Positions 8,871-18,928 are shown, numbered from the stretch's first letter. The stretch: DNA of 64,000 nt from Maribellus comscasis (GCF_009762775.1 NZ_CP046401.1:3720001-3784000); one strand, 5' to 3'. Numbers and translations are program-made. The notes: generated by a model from the sequence alone, not told the origin.

Positions 8871-10376
8871 TTAAAAAACAGATGGAGTTGGTGTTGCTTC
8901 CAACATAGGATTCGTATACCTTATATTTTGCCTTATTTCAAAGTCGAATAAGGTCAATTCCCGCAACCGGTAATAAGCTACCCAGTAATTTTGGATGGAA
9001 CGGATATAATCGCGTTTTGCACTTTCGCGTTCCTGCAGTGCAATGTTTAAATCGGTGATGCTTAACTCTCCATTTTGAAATTTTTTTAATGCTATTTTAT
9101 ATCCGTTTTCTGCTACTTTGTCCGCTTCATTGGCGGTTTGCAACTGATCTTTTAAAAGGCCAAATTGTTCAACCTGCACAATTACCCCTCGTTCAAAATC
9201 TTCAATGTCTTTGTTCACATCGTAAATGGTAATTTCACGTTCCGATTCGGCCAATTTTACTGTTGATGCCGATCTCCCCCAATCCAGAATGGGAATGCTT
9301 AATGAAACACGCATTGTTCGGTCTTTTTCCGGATGATCATAAATGCCCAAAAACTCATCAGCACTGTTTGATAATCCAAAACTGCCCTGAAGTGTCGCGC
9401 TTAGACCGGTGCTACTTTTAGCTTCTGCAAGCTCCCGGTCGGCATTTATTAATCTGCGTTGAAAATAGGTTGTTTCTTTCCGGTTTTCTTTTGCTTTTTC
9501 AAGAGCTAGATCGGGGTCTATTTCAAACAGAGTTATGTTTAAAGGGATAATCAATTCGATATCGCGGGTTTGTTCAAGTCCAATGTACGATTTAAGTTCA
9601 AAATCAGCATTTTTTAAATCCATTCGTGCCTGGTTTAATGCTTTTTGTGCATTTAAAACTGAGAGCTCAATACGTGAGTAATCATTGTCAGATATTTGTC
9701 CAAGTTCTTTTTTTGTTTGTGAAATACGCAAATTGTCTTCACTGTTTTTAAGGTTGGTTTGTGCCAGGTTAAAATTTGTTTGTACCGTCAGGTAAGTAAA
9801 AAACTGATGAGTTGAGTTGAGTGCGATTTCCTCAATTTGTTCAACAAATTGTTTTTGGGCTTCGTCATAAATCATCGGTTCGGTTTTTTTGTACCATTTC
9901 ATCCAGTTATATGAAAATAGAGGTTGCCGGAAACCGATGGAAAAAGGAGTACCAGAGAAGCTGTTTTCGTCATTTTTTAAATTTCTGATCCCGTAAGCCG
10001 AAGTACCGGCCCAAATACTTGTTCCTACTGAGGGGATTGATTGGTTTAAAGATAAAGTTGAGGAGGCTGCAAGATTTGAAATCGGTTTAAACTCAATACT
10101 CCCATCTGGTTGGGTGACAGGACTTGTGGTTTTTGAATAATTTGGAAATTCCCCTGAAAGAACCAGTTGTGGTCTGAATCTGGTTTTAAAATTTCGGTAT
10201 CTCCAGTAGTAATTTACGTTTCTATTTTGAACATACTTTATGGCCGACGATTGCTCAATAGCCATCGCAATAACATCGTCAAGAGTTAATACATATTTAA
10301 ATGTATCAGTCTGTGCAAACAGTGGGTTTAAAACAATTAAAAAAGCCAATACCAAAAAGCCGGTTTTTATCCTCAT
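8871..10376 (-). CDS. TolC family outer-membrane efflux protein
   Basis: A 501-residue protein with a signal peptide (FLVLAFLIVLNPLFAQ) and the two OEP repeats of long alpha-helices typical of TolC channels, including ITIYDVNKDIEDFERG and the repeat-end block ALKKFQNGELSITDLNIALQ. It forms the trimeric outer-membrane and periplasmic duct of tripartite efflux or secretion systems. It lies 13 bp after the adaptor gene and is evidently co-transcribed with it. No inner-membrane pump gene is adjacent on either side. Confidence 0.92.
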   Translation of the reverse strand: MRIKTGFLVLAFLIVLNPLFAQTDTFKYVLTLDDVIAMAIEQSSAIKYVQNRNVNYYWRYRNFKTRFRPQLVLSGEFPNYSKTTSPVTQPDGSIEFKPISNLAASSTLSLNQSIPSVGTSIWAGTSAYGIRNLKNDENSFSGTPFSIGFRQPLFSYNWMKWYKKTEPMIYDEAQKQFVEQIEEIALNSTHQFFTYLTVQTNFNLAQTNLKNSEDNLRISQTKKELGQISDNDYSRIELSVLNAQKALNQARMDLKNADFELKSYIGLEQTRDIELIIPLNITLFEIDPDLALEKAKENRKETTYFQRRLINADRELAEAKSSTGLSATLQGSFGLSNSADEFLGIYDHPEKDRTMRVSLSIPILDWGRSASTVKLAESEREITIYDVNKDIEDFERGVIVQVEQFGLLKDQLQTANEADKVAENGYKIALKKFQNGELSITDLNIALQERESAKRDYIRSIQNYWVAYYRLRELTLFDFEIRQNIRYTNPMLEATPTPSVF

Positions 10377-10389
10377 TTTAATTCGCTGT

Positions 10390-11613
10390 TTAATTTTTTA
10401 TTTCTATTTCATTCAAATGCCGGTAAAAATTCGCTCCGTCTGAAATGATTACTTCTCCTTCATTTAATCCAGATACCACTTCACACGAATCATAGCCGAT
10501 TAAACCAATGTTGATTTCCTTTTTTATTGCTTCGTTTCCATCAATAACAAACACCTTGTAGCTTCCGCTTTTTTCAAACTCAGGCAGTTTTTTTACACGC
10601 AGAACGTTTTGTTTTGAATTGTTTATAATTTTTATTTGAACCTGCTGGTTGGCAATTAATTTGGGATGATTGCTGTTTTTCAGATGTACGTTGAACTGAA
10701 TCTTACTATTTTCAACCAAAGGAGTAATATTTCCAATTCTACCTTCCAGCGTTTCATCGTCTATTGTTACTAGTACCTGTTTCCCGGTTTTTATTTGTTT
10801 TGCATTCTGCTCCTCAACTGACCCAATGATTTTGAACGTAGTTAAATCCGACATTCGAACCAGCATCCGGTCTGAATTTACCTTCTCTCCTTCATGACCG
10901 TTTATTGCCAGAATAATACCAGAAGAAGGAGCTCTGACAGTCAATTTATTTAACAATTCCATTTTTTCTTTCAGAACTTTTTCATCCATATTTATTTGAA
11001 GTAAAAGTCCTTTCTCATCTGCCGCCAGTTGTTTTAATCGTATCGAGTTTTTTTCAATAAGAGTTTGAAGGTCTTTTTCTGCAAGTGTTATTTCCTGTTT
11101 GGTCTGCTCTAGCCTGGCTGGTGATATTCCCCCAACTTCGAGCAGTTGTTTTTGATCCGCAAGTTGCGATTTTAGCGAGCTGATTTTTAGTTTTTTAACT
11201 TCCTCATTGTATCCTAGATCGAGCCGTGTGCCCTGTGCATTTAATCTGTTTTTTTCAAGGTTGTTTTTCTTAACTTCCAATTCATCCGAGAGCCGTTCAA
11301 TATCGGACTGAACCTGTTCTTTGTCCAGAATCAATATCGTCTCACCCGCCTTAACACTACTTCCGGGTTCTTTCAGGATTGTTTTAATAATGCTGGTGGC
11401 TGGACTTAAAATAAGCACTTCATTTTCCGATTCGACAACTCCCGATGCGTTGATTGCTGAAACTACATTGCCCCGCTCGATTACTGACGTTTCAAAATTT
11501 CCTTGTTTTAGGTAATTCGGTACAAAAATCCCCGAATAATATGTTACAATTACTGCAATTGCTACTATAAGTGCAATAATAATAAACAGTGATAATTTTT
11601 TTTTGATTTTCAT
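10390..11613 (-). CDS. HlyD/MacA-type periplasmic adaptor subunit
   Basis: A 407-residue membrane-fusion protein: one N-terminal membrane anchor (residues about 7-27), a split barrel-sandwich lipoyl domain (SPATSIIKTILKEPGSSVKAGE early, VRAPSSGIILAINGHEGEKV late), a long coiled-coil hairpin between them (about 100-225) and a beta-barrel domain. It links an inner-membrane transporter to the TolC duct encoded immediately downstream. The transporter partner is not in the operon, so the substrate is unknown. Confidence 0.9.
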   Translation of the reverse strand: MKIKKKLSLFIIIALIVAIAVIVTYYSGIFVPNYLKQGNFETSVIERGNVVSAINASGVVESENEVLILSPATSIIKTILKEPGSSVKAGETILILDKEQVQSDIERLSDELEVKKNNLEKNRLNAQGTRLDLGYNEEVKKLKISSLKSQLADQKQLLEVGGISPARLEQTKQEITLAEKDLQTLIEKNSIRLKQLAADEKGLLLQINMDEKVLKEKMELLNKLTVRAPSSGIILAINGHEGEKVNSDRMLVRMSDLTTFKIIGSVEEQNAKQIKTGKQVLVTIDDETLEGRIGNITPLVENSKIQFNVHLKNSNHPKLIANQQVQIKIINNSKQNVLRVKKLPEFEKSGSYKVFVIDGNEAIKKEINIGLIGYDSCEVVSGLNEGEVIISDGANFYRHLNEIEIKN

Positions 11614-12014
11614 AGATATAGCTGGTGTTAGATAGCAAGTTACTTTTTAGAGAATATAGTTGGTTCGTATAAAATGTTTTTAAAAACAATAAAATTATTG
11701 GCTGCTCAAATTTAGCAAAAGAAAATAAAGATTGAATTGTATTGTTTAAAGTTAAATTAATATCTGGCTTTGGTGTGGAGAAGAATTTGTATGCTGAAGT
11801 TTTCATTAATGTTTTCCGGAAACAATATTTTTCGGGCTTTTAACTGGATTGCATTTTTATTTGTATTGTTAGTATATTATTTGACGTTTGCAGTATATGT
11901 TGTTGGTTGTGAATTTGTTGTATTGTTTATTTTTGACTCGTTGCAGACTTCTTCCAAATTTGATATATTTACTTCAATAGAATCTTAATTACTTAAAAAC
12001 CAGAAACAACCATT
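11614..12014. other. Divergent intergenic promoter region, no gene supported
   Basis: A 401-bp AT-rich gap between the adaptor gene (minus) and the PQQ-like gene (plus). On the minus strand a TAAATTTG box at about 11708-11715 could be the -7 element for the efflux operon, though no well-spaced -33 TTTG was found. An open frame at 11770-11988 is low-complexity, hydrophobic and without a family signature; I do not call it a gene. Confidence 0.4.
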
Positions 12015-13382
12015 ATGAAAAGAAAAGTTACTAACCATTTGTTCATTTTGTTTTTATTTTTTGCATTCTTTCTTTCATCTTGCACAACCAACAACTGGTC
12101 ACAATTTCGCGGACCGGATTTTAACATGGTTGTAATTGGAAAGAATTTACCTACGGAGTGGGGCGATAGTTTGAATATTCGCTGGACTGCCGACATGGAT
12201 GGTGAAAGTTGGTCTTCACCAATAATCTACGGAGACAAGGTGTTTTATTCTTCCGCTGTTTTAGTTAAAAAAGCTCCTGTGAAAATACAGGAAAATGAAC
12301 CTGAACAGAAACAGGGAAATGGAGATGCTCCTCCACCGCCTCCGGAAGATAATAGTTATTTGGAAGATATTTATCGCTGGCAAATAAGCTGTTTGGATTT
12401 AAAAACAGGAAACGAATTATGGAAGAAGATTTCTTTTGAAGGAAATCCCCGAATAAAAAAACATGCAGGCAGCACTTATGCGTGTGAAACTCCGGTAACT
12501 GACGGTAAAAGAGTCTATGTATATTATGGGATGGTAGGAGTGTATTGTTACGATTCAGGAGGTGGTTTAATCTGGGAAAAGGATTTGGGTGCCTATCCTA
12601 CTTTAAACGGCTGGGGAACAGGTTCTTCTCCTGTTCTTTATAATAATGTTCTGTATGTGCTTGTCGATAATGAAGAGAATTCATTCCTTGTGGCTCTTGA
12701 CGCAGTGACGGGAGAAGAAAAATGGAGAAAATCGCGCGATGAAAAAACAACTTATAGTACACCTGTTATTTGGGAAAATGGTCATAGAACAGAACTGGTT
12801 ACTTTAGGGAGTAAGGCCCGGTCCTATGATCCGGAATCCGGTGAATTATTATGGGAATTGGAGCTTGGAGGACGATTTGCAATTCCCTCACCCGTTTTTG
12901 ATGACGAAGCAATTTATTTTGGGAATGCAGGTGGTCCCGATGCAGTGGGGCCGTTGTTTGCTGTAAAAGCCGGGGCAGACGGAAATATTACTCCCGCTGA
13001 AGGAGAAACAACAAGTGACGGAGTAATTTGGTTGGTTCCTGAGGCCGGAGTGGCAAATCCATCTCCACTTTTATACAATGGATTAATTTATATTTTGTCA
13101 AGTCGCGGTGGCGAAATAAGTTGTTTTGATGCCTTAACGGGTAATTTGGTTTACAAAGAAAAGATTGACGGAGTTGGTGCATGCTGGGCTTCACCATGGG
13201 TATGCGACAATAAAATTTACTTCTACGATGAAAGGGGAAATACCCGGGTTTTGAAGGCAGGAAGAGAATTTGAATTGGTTTCAGAAAATTCGATAGACGA
13301 TAAATTTTGGGCTTCGATTGCGGTAGCTAATGGTGCGTATATTTTTAAAGGAGTTGAAAAAATATACTGTATTGGAAAATAG
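12015..13382 (+). CDS. PQQ-binding-like beta-propeller lipoprotein
   Basis: A 455-residue lipoprotein with a lipobox FFLSSC (cysteine near residue 23) and the signature WSQFRGPDFN that opens this family in Bacteroidota and Planctomycetota. Several propeller blades are visible as repeated LDLKTGNELWKK, LDAVTGEEKWRK, YDPESGELLWEL and FDALTGNLVYKE motifs. A proline-rich insert (DAPPPPPEDN) interrupts blade one or two. No catalytic PQQ-dehydrogenase residues are evident, so a binding or scaffold role at the cell surface or periplasm is more likely than an enzyme. It is a monocistronic unit closed by a strong terminator. Confidence 0.87.
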   Translation: MKRKVTNHLFILFLFFAFFLSSCTTNNWSQFRGPDFNMVVIGKNLPTEWGDSLNIRWTADMDGESWSSPIIYGDKVFYSSAVLVKKAPVKIQENEPEQKQGNGDAPPPPPEDNSYLEDIYRWQISCLDLKTGNELWKKISFEGNPRIKKHAGSTYACETPVTDGKRVYVYYGMVGVYCYDSGGGLIWEKDLGAYPTLNGWGTGSSPVLYNNVLYVLVDNEENSFLVALDAVTGEEKWRKSRDEKTTYSTPVIWENGHRTELVTLGSKARSYDPESGELLWELELGGRFAIPSPVFDDEAIYFGNAGGPDAVGPLFAVKAGADGNITPAEGETTSDGVIWLVPEAGVANPSPLLYNGLIYILSSRGGEISCFDALTGNLVYKEKIDGVGACWASPWVCDNKIYFYDERGNTRVLKAGREFELVSENSIDDKFWASIAVANGAYIFKGVEKIYCIGK

Positions 13383-13420
13383 CAGGGATGTTTTTTTAAC
13401 ACAATAGAAAATACGATAAG

Positions 13421-13453
13421 AAATAAGGCTACCTGGTTGAGGTAGCCTTATTT
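13421..13453. terminator. Bidirectional intrinsic terminator
   Basis: A perfect 13-bp stem (13421-13433 with 13441-13453) with a 7-base loop, followed by a T-run on the plus strand and preceded by A-rich sequence. It sits between convergent genes. Confidence 0.9.
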
Positions 13454-13462
13454 TTATTCTTG

Positions 13463-14164
13463 TTATCTGATTTTTTCCAGATATAGTTTCCTGATTTTTG
13501 AGAGATATTCGGAATCCAGCTTGTTGGAACGAATACGAACCACTTCATACAGTTTTCCATCTTTGTAAAAAGATCCACTGGCGGCATCATATTCATGCCC
13601 TTCCCAGTTGTATTTTACATCCATCGAAACTTTTACAAATGCTTCATAGTGTAAAAATTTTGGAATTTCAATATATCCAAATGTTGGTTCATTCACATCA
13701 ACATAAACGCCGTCTCCCTGTTTCTCAAGCATCATAAATTTTACAATTTTCACTTCTGCTTCAAGTTTTCCTTTCAGGCGTTTGTTCATCAAAAATTTAA
13801 TCCCATGTTGCAAATAAGCTTCCTGAATTTTTTCAACCAAATCAAGATCGGGGAGATGCCTGACACGAATTACGTTTAAGAATTCAGAACCAATCTGCAT
13901 ATATCCTTTTCCTGCATCAAAATTCCACTTGTATTCACGCTCAATGTTTTGAGTAGCCCGAAGCACTTCTTCCAAAGGATATTGTTTCTCAAGAACCAGG
14001 TACAAATAAATGGGTTTTACATTCATCGGGGTTTCATGATAATACCCGGGGAAAGGATTTAATGAATCAAAAACCAGGCTGCCCGGAAGAATTTTTTCTT
14101 CTATCGCAACCACTGTATCGTATTTTGTGAGGTTCCCAAATACTTCCATTTTTTTTCGTTCCAT
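13463..14164 (-). CDS. Conserved cytoplasmic protein of unknown function
   Basis: A 233-residue protein with no signal peptide or membrane segment. It looks like two related halves: each contains a YxxxxxxF-type strand block and a basic helix near the end (LDLVEKIQEAYLQHGIKFLM and LDSEYLSKIRKLYLEKI), suggesting an internal duplication. I do not recognise a characterised family. An in-frame ATG at 14149 is an alternative start. It is monocistronic, convergent with the PQQ-like gene. Confidence 0.75.
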   Translation of the reverse strand: MERKKMEVFGNLTKYDTVVAIEEKILPGSLVFDSLNPFPGYYHETPMNVKPIYLYLVLEKQYPLEEVLRATQNIEREYKWNFDAGKGYMQIGSEFLNVIRVRHLPDLDLVEKIQEAYLQHGIKFLMNKRLKGKLEAEVKIVKFMMLEKQGDGVYVDVNEPTFGYIEIPKFLHYEAFVKVSMDVKYNWEGHEYDAASGSFYKDGKLYEVVRIRSNKLDSEYLSKIRKLYLEKIR

Positions 14165-14284
14165 AAATTATTTTATTTAGTCAGATTGAAATTAGCTGTA
14201 TAAATTTTTAATACTAAAAATGCTGAAAAAAGGTTCAGCTCGTTTCATATTAATATCTTTGATTTTATTTTTCTATATAAACGA

Positions 14285-14983
14285 ATGACAAATAAAGTAG
14301 TTCAAATTAACGACATCGGAAAAGTAACTTTTTACCCTAACCGACGATCTAAAAATATAAAGATAAGCGTAAAACCCGATAAATCCGTGCTGGTTTCATT
14401 TCCTTATTTTGTATCGAACTACGAAGTAGCAACATTTGTTCAAAAGAATGCAGGATGGATTCGGCGGCAACAGGACAAATTTGAGTTAAAAAAGAATCGG
14501 GTAAAAGCCGGTGATGAGATAAAAACAAAATTACATACGGTCGTTTTTTGTGAAGCTGAAAAAAATAAAGTTGAGCACAAAAGTGAAACAATCAAAATAT
14601 TTGTAAAGGATTTTGACACGGAACAAGCGCAACTTTTTATTGAAAAAGTTTTAACGGAAATTTACCGTTTTGAAGCCAAACGATTTCTTCCGGAAAGATT
14701 AAGGCAACTGGCTAATATATATAAATTTAATGTAAATACCATTACAATCAGGAATAACCGCCGGAACTGGGGAAGTTGTTCTTCGAGAAACAATATTAGT
14801 TTGAATTTACAAATGATGAAATTGCCCGATGAACTGATTGATTATATTTTGTTACACGAACTTGTTCATACTAAAATAAAAAATCATGGACCCGAATTTT
14901 GGAAAAAATTGAATGAGATTACTGGTGGAAAAGCAAGGGAATTGGCTAAACAGGTAAAACAATATTCAACCTACACTTTGTAA
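14285..14983 (+). CDS. YgjP/M48-like metal-dependent hydrolase
   Basis: A 232-residue protein of the DUF45 (YgjP, WLM/SprT-like) zinc peptidase group. The zinc site is LLHELVHTKIKNHGPEFW (HExxH plus downstream histidine), preceded by the typical NRRNWGSCSSRNNISLN block. A cytoplasmic gluzincin-type protease fold is expected; substrates for this family are not established. The frame begins shortly after an AT-rich leader and it is followed about 95 bp later by the dGTPase gene. Confidence 0.9.
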   Translation: MTNKVVQINDIGKVTFYPNRRSKNIKISVKPDKSVLVSFPYFVSNYEVATFVQKNAGWIRRQQDKFELKKNRVKAGDEIKTKLHTVVFCEAEKNKVEHKSETIKIFVKDFDTEQAQLFIEKVLTEIYRFEAKRFLPERLRQLANIYKFNVNTITIRNNRRNWGSCSSRNNISLNLQMMKLPDELIDYILLHELVHTKIKNHGPEFWKKLNEITGGKARELAKQVKQYSTYTL

Positions 14984-15078
14984 TGCGCAGCAAATAATAA
15001 ATCTCAAACTTCAATTGGTTTTGGATTTTTACGATTTCTTTGGACAGATTAAATATTTTAGCAGTATAAAAATTTAGA

Positions 15079-16404
15079 ATGGACTGGAATAAATTGCTTT
15101 CAACAAAACGTTTGGGGATGGAAGACTGGGAAACATCGAAAAAGAAAGAAGATCGCTCCCAGTTTCAGCGTGATTATGACCGGATTATTTTTTCATCGCC
15201 TTTTCGGCGGATGCAAAATAAAACACAGGTATTTCCATTGCCGGAACATATATTTGTGCACAACCGGTTGACACACAGTCTGGAAGTGGCCAGTGTAGGA
15301 CGTTCGCTTGGAAACTTACTTTCTGAAAAAGTTGATTCGGAAAGTAACCTGGTTTCCGAAATCGGAACAATTGTTTCAACAGCTTGCCTGGCGCACGATT
15401 TGGGGAATCCGCCATTTGGTCATTCTGGAGAAGTTGCTATTTCCAATTTTTTTACCAACGATGCAGGTATTGAATTCGAGAAAAAATTAGATGTAGGCGA
15501 GTGGAAAGACTTAACCCATTTTGATGGAAATGCCAATGCCTTTCGCTTGTTAACTCACCAGTTTAACGGGAAACGACCGGGTGGTTTTGCGCTTACTTAT
15601 GCAACTCTGGCTGGCATTGTAAAATATCCTTTTGAATCGGTTTGGGCAACAAAACAAAAGTTTGGCTTTTTTCAGTCGGAAAAAGAGGATTATTTAAAAA
15701 TAGCAGGTGAACTGGGAATTGAAATGCTCCCGGAGAAAAGAAATCAATTCCAACGACATCCGCTGGTTTACCTCGTGGAGGCGGCTGACGATATTTGTTA
15801 CCAGATTATGGATTTGGAAGATGCATTTAAACTGGGGATTTTGAGTTACGATACAACAAAGGAACTTTACCTCGATTTTTATCACCCTGTGCAAGACAAA
15901 AAATCGCTCGGAAGTATTGAAAATACACTTCGGCGTGTAACAGATAGAAATGAGCAAATCAGCTATTTGAGGGCCGGAGTTATTGGGAAACTGATTCATG
16001 AATGTATGGATGTTTTTGTACAAAACCAGGATACAATTATGAACGGTGTTTTTGAAGGAAGTTTAATCGGTGCGATTCGTGAAAAACAGTCAGAAGCAAT
16101 GAAAGTAGTAAAGGAAATTTCATTTTCAGAGGTCTACAATCATCGGTCGGTAGTTGAGATTGAAATTGCCGGATACAAAATTATAGGAACTTTGCTTGAA
16201 GAGTTTATCAGCGCAGTAATTCAGCCAGGGAATTTATACAGTAAAAAAATTCTTTCCTTGCTGCCCGGGCAATATAAAATTGAAAGCGATTTATTGTATC
16301 CCAAAATTCAGTCGGTTGTAGATTTTATATCCGGGATGACCGATATTTTTGCCCTCGATTTATACCGGAAGATAAAAGGAATCAGTTTGCCCGAAGTGGT
16401 ATAG
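15079..16404 (+). CDS. dgt: Deoxyguanosinetriphosphate triphosphohydrolase
   Basis: A 441-residue HD-domain dNTPase, hydrolysing dGTP to deoxyguanosine and triphosphate. Visible motifs are SPFRRMQNKTQVFPL, HNRLTHSLEVASVGRSLG (first metal histidine near 66) and TACLAHDLGNPPFGHSGE (HD near 106-107), with the later AADDICYQIMDLEDA block providing the last metal ligand. The length fits the type with a helical C-terminal half. It probably helps balance nucleotide pools or defend against phage DNA. It ends at a convergent hairpin. Confidence 0.95.
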   Translation: MDWNKLLSTKRLGMEDWETSKKKEDRSQFQRDYDRIIFSSPFRRMQNKTQVFPLPEHIFVHNRLTHSLEVASVGRSLGNLLSEKVDSESNLVSEIGTIVSTACLAHDLGNPPFGHSGEVAISNFFTNDAGIEFEKKLDVGEWKDLTHFDGNANAFRLLTHQFNGKRPGGFALTYATLAGIVKYPFESVWATKQKFGFFQSEKEDYLKIAGELGIEMLPEKRNQFQRHPLVYLVEAADDICYQIMDLEDAFKLGILSYDTTKELYLDFYHPVQDKKSLGSIENTLRRVTDRNEQISYLRAGVIGKLIHECMDVFVQNQDTIMNGVFEGSLIGAIREKQSEAMKVVKEISFSEVYNHRSVVEIEIAGYKIIGTLLEEFISAVIQPGNLYSKKILSLLPGQYKIESDLLYPKIQSVVDFISGMTDIFALDLYRKIKGISLPEVV

Positions 16405-16417
16405 AGAAGTCACAGCG

Positions 16418-16462
16418 TTCAGTCACAGTTTGCTCTTGGTAAATCTGCAAACTGCGACTGAA
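16418..16462. terminator. Hairpin between convergent dgt and AIM24 genes
   Basis: A 16-bp stem with one mismatch (16418-16433 with 16447-16462) and a 13-base loop. It probably ends both convergent transcripts although the flanking T-runs are weak. Confidence 0.65.
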
Positions 16463-16478
16463 TACTGAGAACTTAAAA

Positions 16479-17249
16479 TTATCCTTCCAACAGATTGTTG
16501 AGTAATCCGCCGCGGGCTTCTTTTCTTGTATTTGGTCCATGGGTTGAAAGTTGTGCAATCAGTTTTCTTATTGGCATACTTTGCAGCCACACTTTTCCGG
16601 TTCCGCGCAGGGTTGCAAGAAAAATTCCTTCGCCGCCAAAAATCATTGAGCGAAGTCCTCCTGCCTGTTCAATGCTATAGTCAATTGAAGGTTCAAATCC
16701 TACAATACAACCTGTATCTACTTTTAACACTTCATTGTTTAACTGGCGTTCAATTACGGTTCCTCCCGCATGAACAAACGCATTTCCGTCGCCTTGTAAT
16801 GTTTGCAAAATAAATCCTTCGCCACCAAAAAATCCTGAGCCCAGTCGGCGGTTAAATGTGATCGATATTTTTGTACCCATTGCTGCACATAAAAAAGCAT
16901 CGCGCTGAACAATTACGCGTCCACCCATCTGTGCCAGGTTCATTGGAATAATGGTTCCGGGATACGGTGCAGAGAACGCCACATGTTTTTTGCCCCATCC
17001 CTGGTTGGTGAAGTGAGTCAGGAACAGCGACTCTCCCGTAATCAGACGCGAACCCGCCGACAAGAGTTTATCAAAAAAACCGGCATTGGGATTTGAACCA
17101 TCACCCATTCGGGCATTAAACTGAATGCCGTCTTCCATGTAAAGCATGGCACCTGCTTCGGCAATTACAGTTTCTCCCGGATCGAGTTCAACTTCAACCA
17201 ATTGTACATCATGTCCCTTAATTTTGTAATCAATTTCGTGTGATTGCAT
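16479..17249 (-). CDS. AIM24/TIGR00266 family protein
   Basis: A 256-residue member of the AIM24 (DUF124) family, a double beta-barrel fold related to tryptophan-RNA-binding attenuator rings. Visible family features are [19 protein letters not shown] near the start, [21 protein letters not shown] in the middle and [20 protein letters not shown] near the end. Cytoplasmic; the molecular role in bacteria is not established. Monocistronic. Confidence 0.9.
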   Translation of the reverse strand: MQSHEIDYKIKGHDVQLVEVELDPGETVIAEAGAMLYMEDGIQFNARMGDGSNPNAGFFDKLLSAGSRLITGESLFLTHFTNQGWGKKHVAFSAPYPGTIIPMNLAQMGGRVIVQRDAFLCAAMGTKISITFNRRLGSGFFGGEGFILQTLQGDGNAFVHAGGTVIERQLNNEVLKVDTGCIVGFEPSIDYSIEQAGGLRSMIFGGEGIFLATLRGTGKVWLQSMPIRKLIAQLSTHGPNTRKEARGGLLNNLLEG

Positions 17250-17361
17250 AACTGTTTTCTTTTAATTTTTTTAATCGATTAAAGATAATCATTTTGAACT
17301 TGTTGAATAGCTATATTTAATGCGGAATTTTTCCGACCTTTGCAGAAATCAGACGTTAATA

Positions 17362-18306
17362 ATGAGAAATAATTACAAAAAAGGAGACAGCAAAAGAGTG
17401 GGGGGTGGAAAACGGATTGGGAAAAGCCTGGAAAATAAAGAAACAAAATCGCTTAAAAAGGGAGTAGCTTCAAAAGGACGGTTTTCAAAAAGTGAAACCG
17501 AAAAATCAAAAAGATATTCTTCGGTGGAAGAGAAGAAAACCTATTCCAAAACAAAAGCCCGGGTGATTAAAAAAACTCCCAAAAAACAAACATATTCTGA
17601 AGATATCAGACTAAACAGATTTATTGCCAATGCCGGAGTTTGTTCAAGGCGTGAAGCTGATACCTACATTTCGGCCGGGCTGGTTTCAATCAACGGAAAA
17701 ACAGTAACCGAGCTTGGAACAAAAGTGAAACCAGGCGATGAAGTTCGTTTCGATGGACGCAGATTAAGTGCGGAGAAAAAGGTGTATCTGTTGTTAAACA
17801 AACCCAAAGATTTTGTAACGACAACAGATGATCCGCATGCCGACAAAACAGTAATGGATTTGGTTCGCAATGCCTGTGAAGAGCGTGTATATCCTGTTGG
17901 CCGACTTGACAGAAATACCACCGGTTTGCTATTGTTTACAAACGATGGTGATTTGTCGAAAAAGTTAACACATCCGAGCCATAATATGAAAAAGGTATAT
18001 CAGGTAACGTTAAATAAAGCGCTCACAAAAGAACATCTCCTTCAGATTGCTGACGGTTTGGATTTGGAAGACGGGAGAATTGCCGCAGACGCCATAAGTT
18101 TTATTACTCCTGAAAATCGTACTGAAATTGGTATCGAAATTCATTCAGGCAGAAACCGGATTGTAAGAAGAATATTTGAACATTTGGGATACCGCGTTAA
18201 GAAACTCGACCGTGTGCTGTTTGCCGGCCTTACAAAAAAGAATCTTCCCCGGGGAAAGTGGCGTTTTCTTTCAGAAAAAGAAATTCATTTTCTGAAAATA
18301 AACTGA
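17362..18306 (+). CDS. rRNA pseudouridine synthase, RsuA/RluB family
   Basis: A 314-residue protein: a lysine-rich disordered N-terminus (about 1-75), an S4 RNA-binding domain (LNRFIANAGVCSRREADTYI) and the catalytic domain with the aspartate motif GRLDRNTTGLLLFTNDG. It isomerises a uridine in rRNA, most likely in 23S helix 89 if RluB-like. I chose the ATG at 17362; an upstream in-frame ATG at 17320 would lie before the probable -7 box (CTTTGCA at about 17338). The basic extension is typical of Bacteroidota members. Confidence 0.92.
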   Translation: MRNNYKKGDSKRVGGGKRIGKSLENKETKSLKKGVASKGRFSKSETEKSKRYSSVEEKKTYSKTKARVIKKTPKKQTYSEDIRLNRFIANAGVCSRREADTYISAGLVSINGKTVTELGTKVKPGDEVRFDGRRLSAEKKVYLLLNKPKDFVTTTDDPHADKTVMDLVRNACEERVYPVGRLDRNTTGLLLFTNDGDLSKKLTHPSHNMKKVYQVTLNKALTKEHLLQIADGLDLEDGRIAADAISFITPENRTEIGIEIHSGRNRIVRRIFEHLGYRVKKLDRVLFAGLTKKNLPRGKWRFLSEKEIHFLKIN

Positions 18307-18433
18307 TTTTTAAAACTCAAAAAAGCAGGTTCCAAAACGCAACAGTTTTTCAGTTTGAAAAAAAACTGGTAAAACCGGGTTTGAAAAAAGAAAATTGTAA
18401 TATTTTCAATCATTCGTTACTAATAGTGCAGTT

Positions 18434-18922
18434 TTGGAAAAGGAATTTTTACAGATAATCCAGAAAAATCAGGGCATCATTCACAAGGTGTGCAATATTT
18501 ATTGCGACGTTGAAGAGGATAGAAACGACCTTTTCCAGGAGATTGTTGCCCAGCTTTGGAAGTCTTATCCTTCTTTTCGGAACGATTCGAAATTTTCAAC
18601 ATGGATGTACAGAGTCGCTTTAAATACAGCAATTACCTCATTCAAAAAGAATAAAAGACGACCAGACCAGAGTAGTCTGTCGTACGACAATTTTCAGCTT
18701 GCTGATGAGAAATACGATACAGAAACCGAAGAAAATATCAAGCAGTTGCATAAAGCAGTGGGGCAGCTCACTGGCGTTGAAAAGTCGATTGTGTTGCTCT
18801 ATCTTGAAAATAAAAAATATGAAGAAATTGCTGAGATTACCGGCATTACCCAGAATTATGTGCGGGTGAAAATGAACCGGATTAAGAAAAAATTAAAAAA
18901 ATTTATGGTAACAGAAGAGTAG
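18434..18922 (+). CDS. ECF RNA polymerase sigma factor (module 1)
   Basis: A 162-residue ECF sigma factor. Region 2 contains LFQEIVAQLWKSYPSFR and SKFSTWMYRVALNTAI; region 4 contains YEEIAEITGITQNYVRVKMN. There is no in-frame ATG near the expected N-terminus, so a TTG start at 18434 is required. It lies 6 bp before a four-helix membrane protein that is probably its anti-sigma factor. The pair is paralogous to genes at 57124-58361, with almost identical region 2. Confidence 0.92.
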   Translation: MEKEFLQIIQKNQGIIHKVCNIYCDVEEDRNDLFQEIVAQLWKSYPSFRNDSKFSTWMYRVALNTAITSFKKNKRRPDQSSLSYDNFQLADEKYDTETEENIKQLHKAVGQLTGVEKSIVLLYLENKKYEEIAEITGITQNYVRVKMNRIKKKLKKFMVTEE

Positions 18923-18928
18923 ACATAT

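Noticed and set aside
8646..8951. Possible 101-residue two-helix membrane protein on the plus strand
   Set aside because: It overlaps the 3' end of the TolC gene by about 80 bp, loses protein-like composition at its end and follows a hairpin without a promoter; left out as unlikely.
11770..11988. 72-residue hydrophobic open frame
   Set aside because: Low-complexity composition in an AT-rich divergent promoter region, with no family signature.
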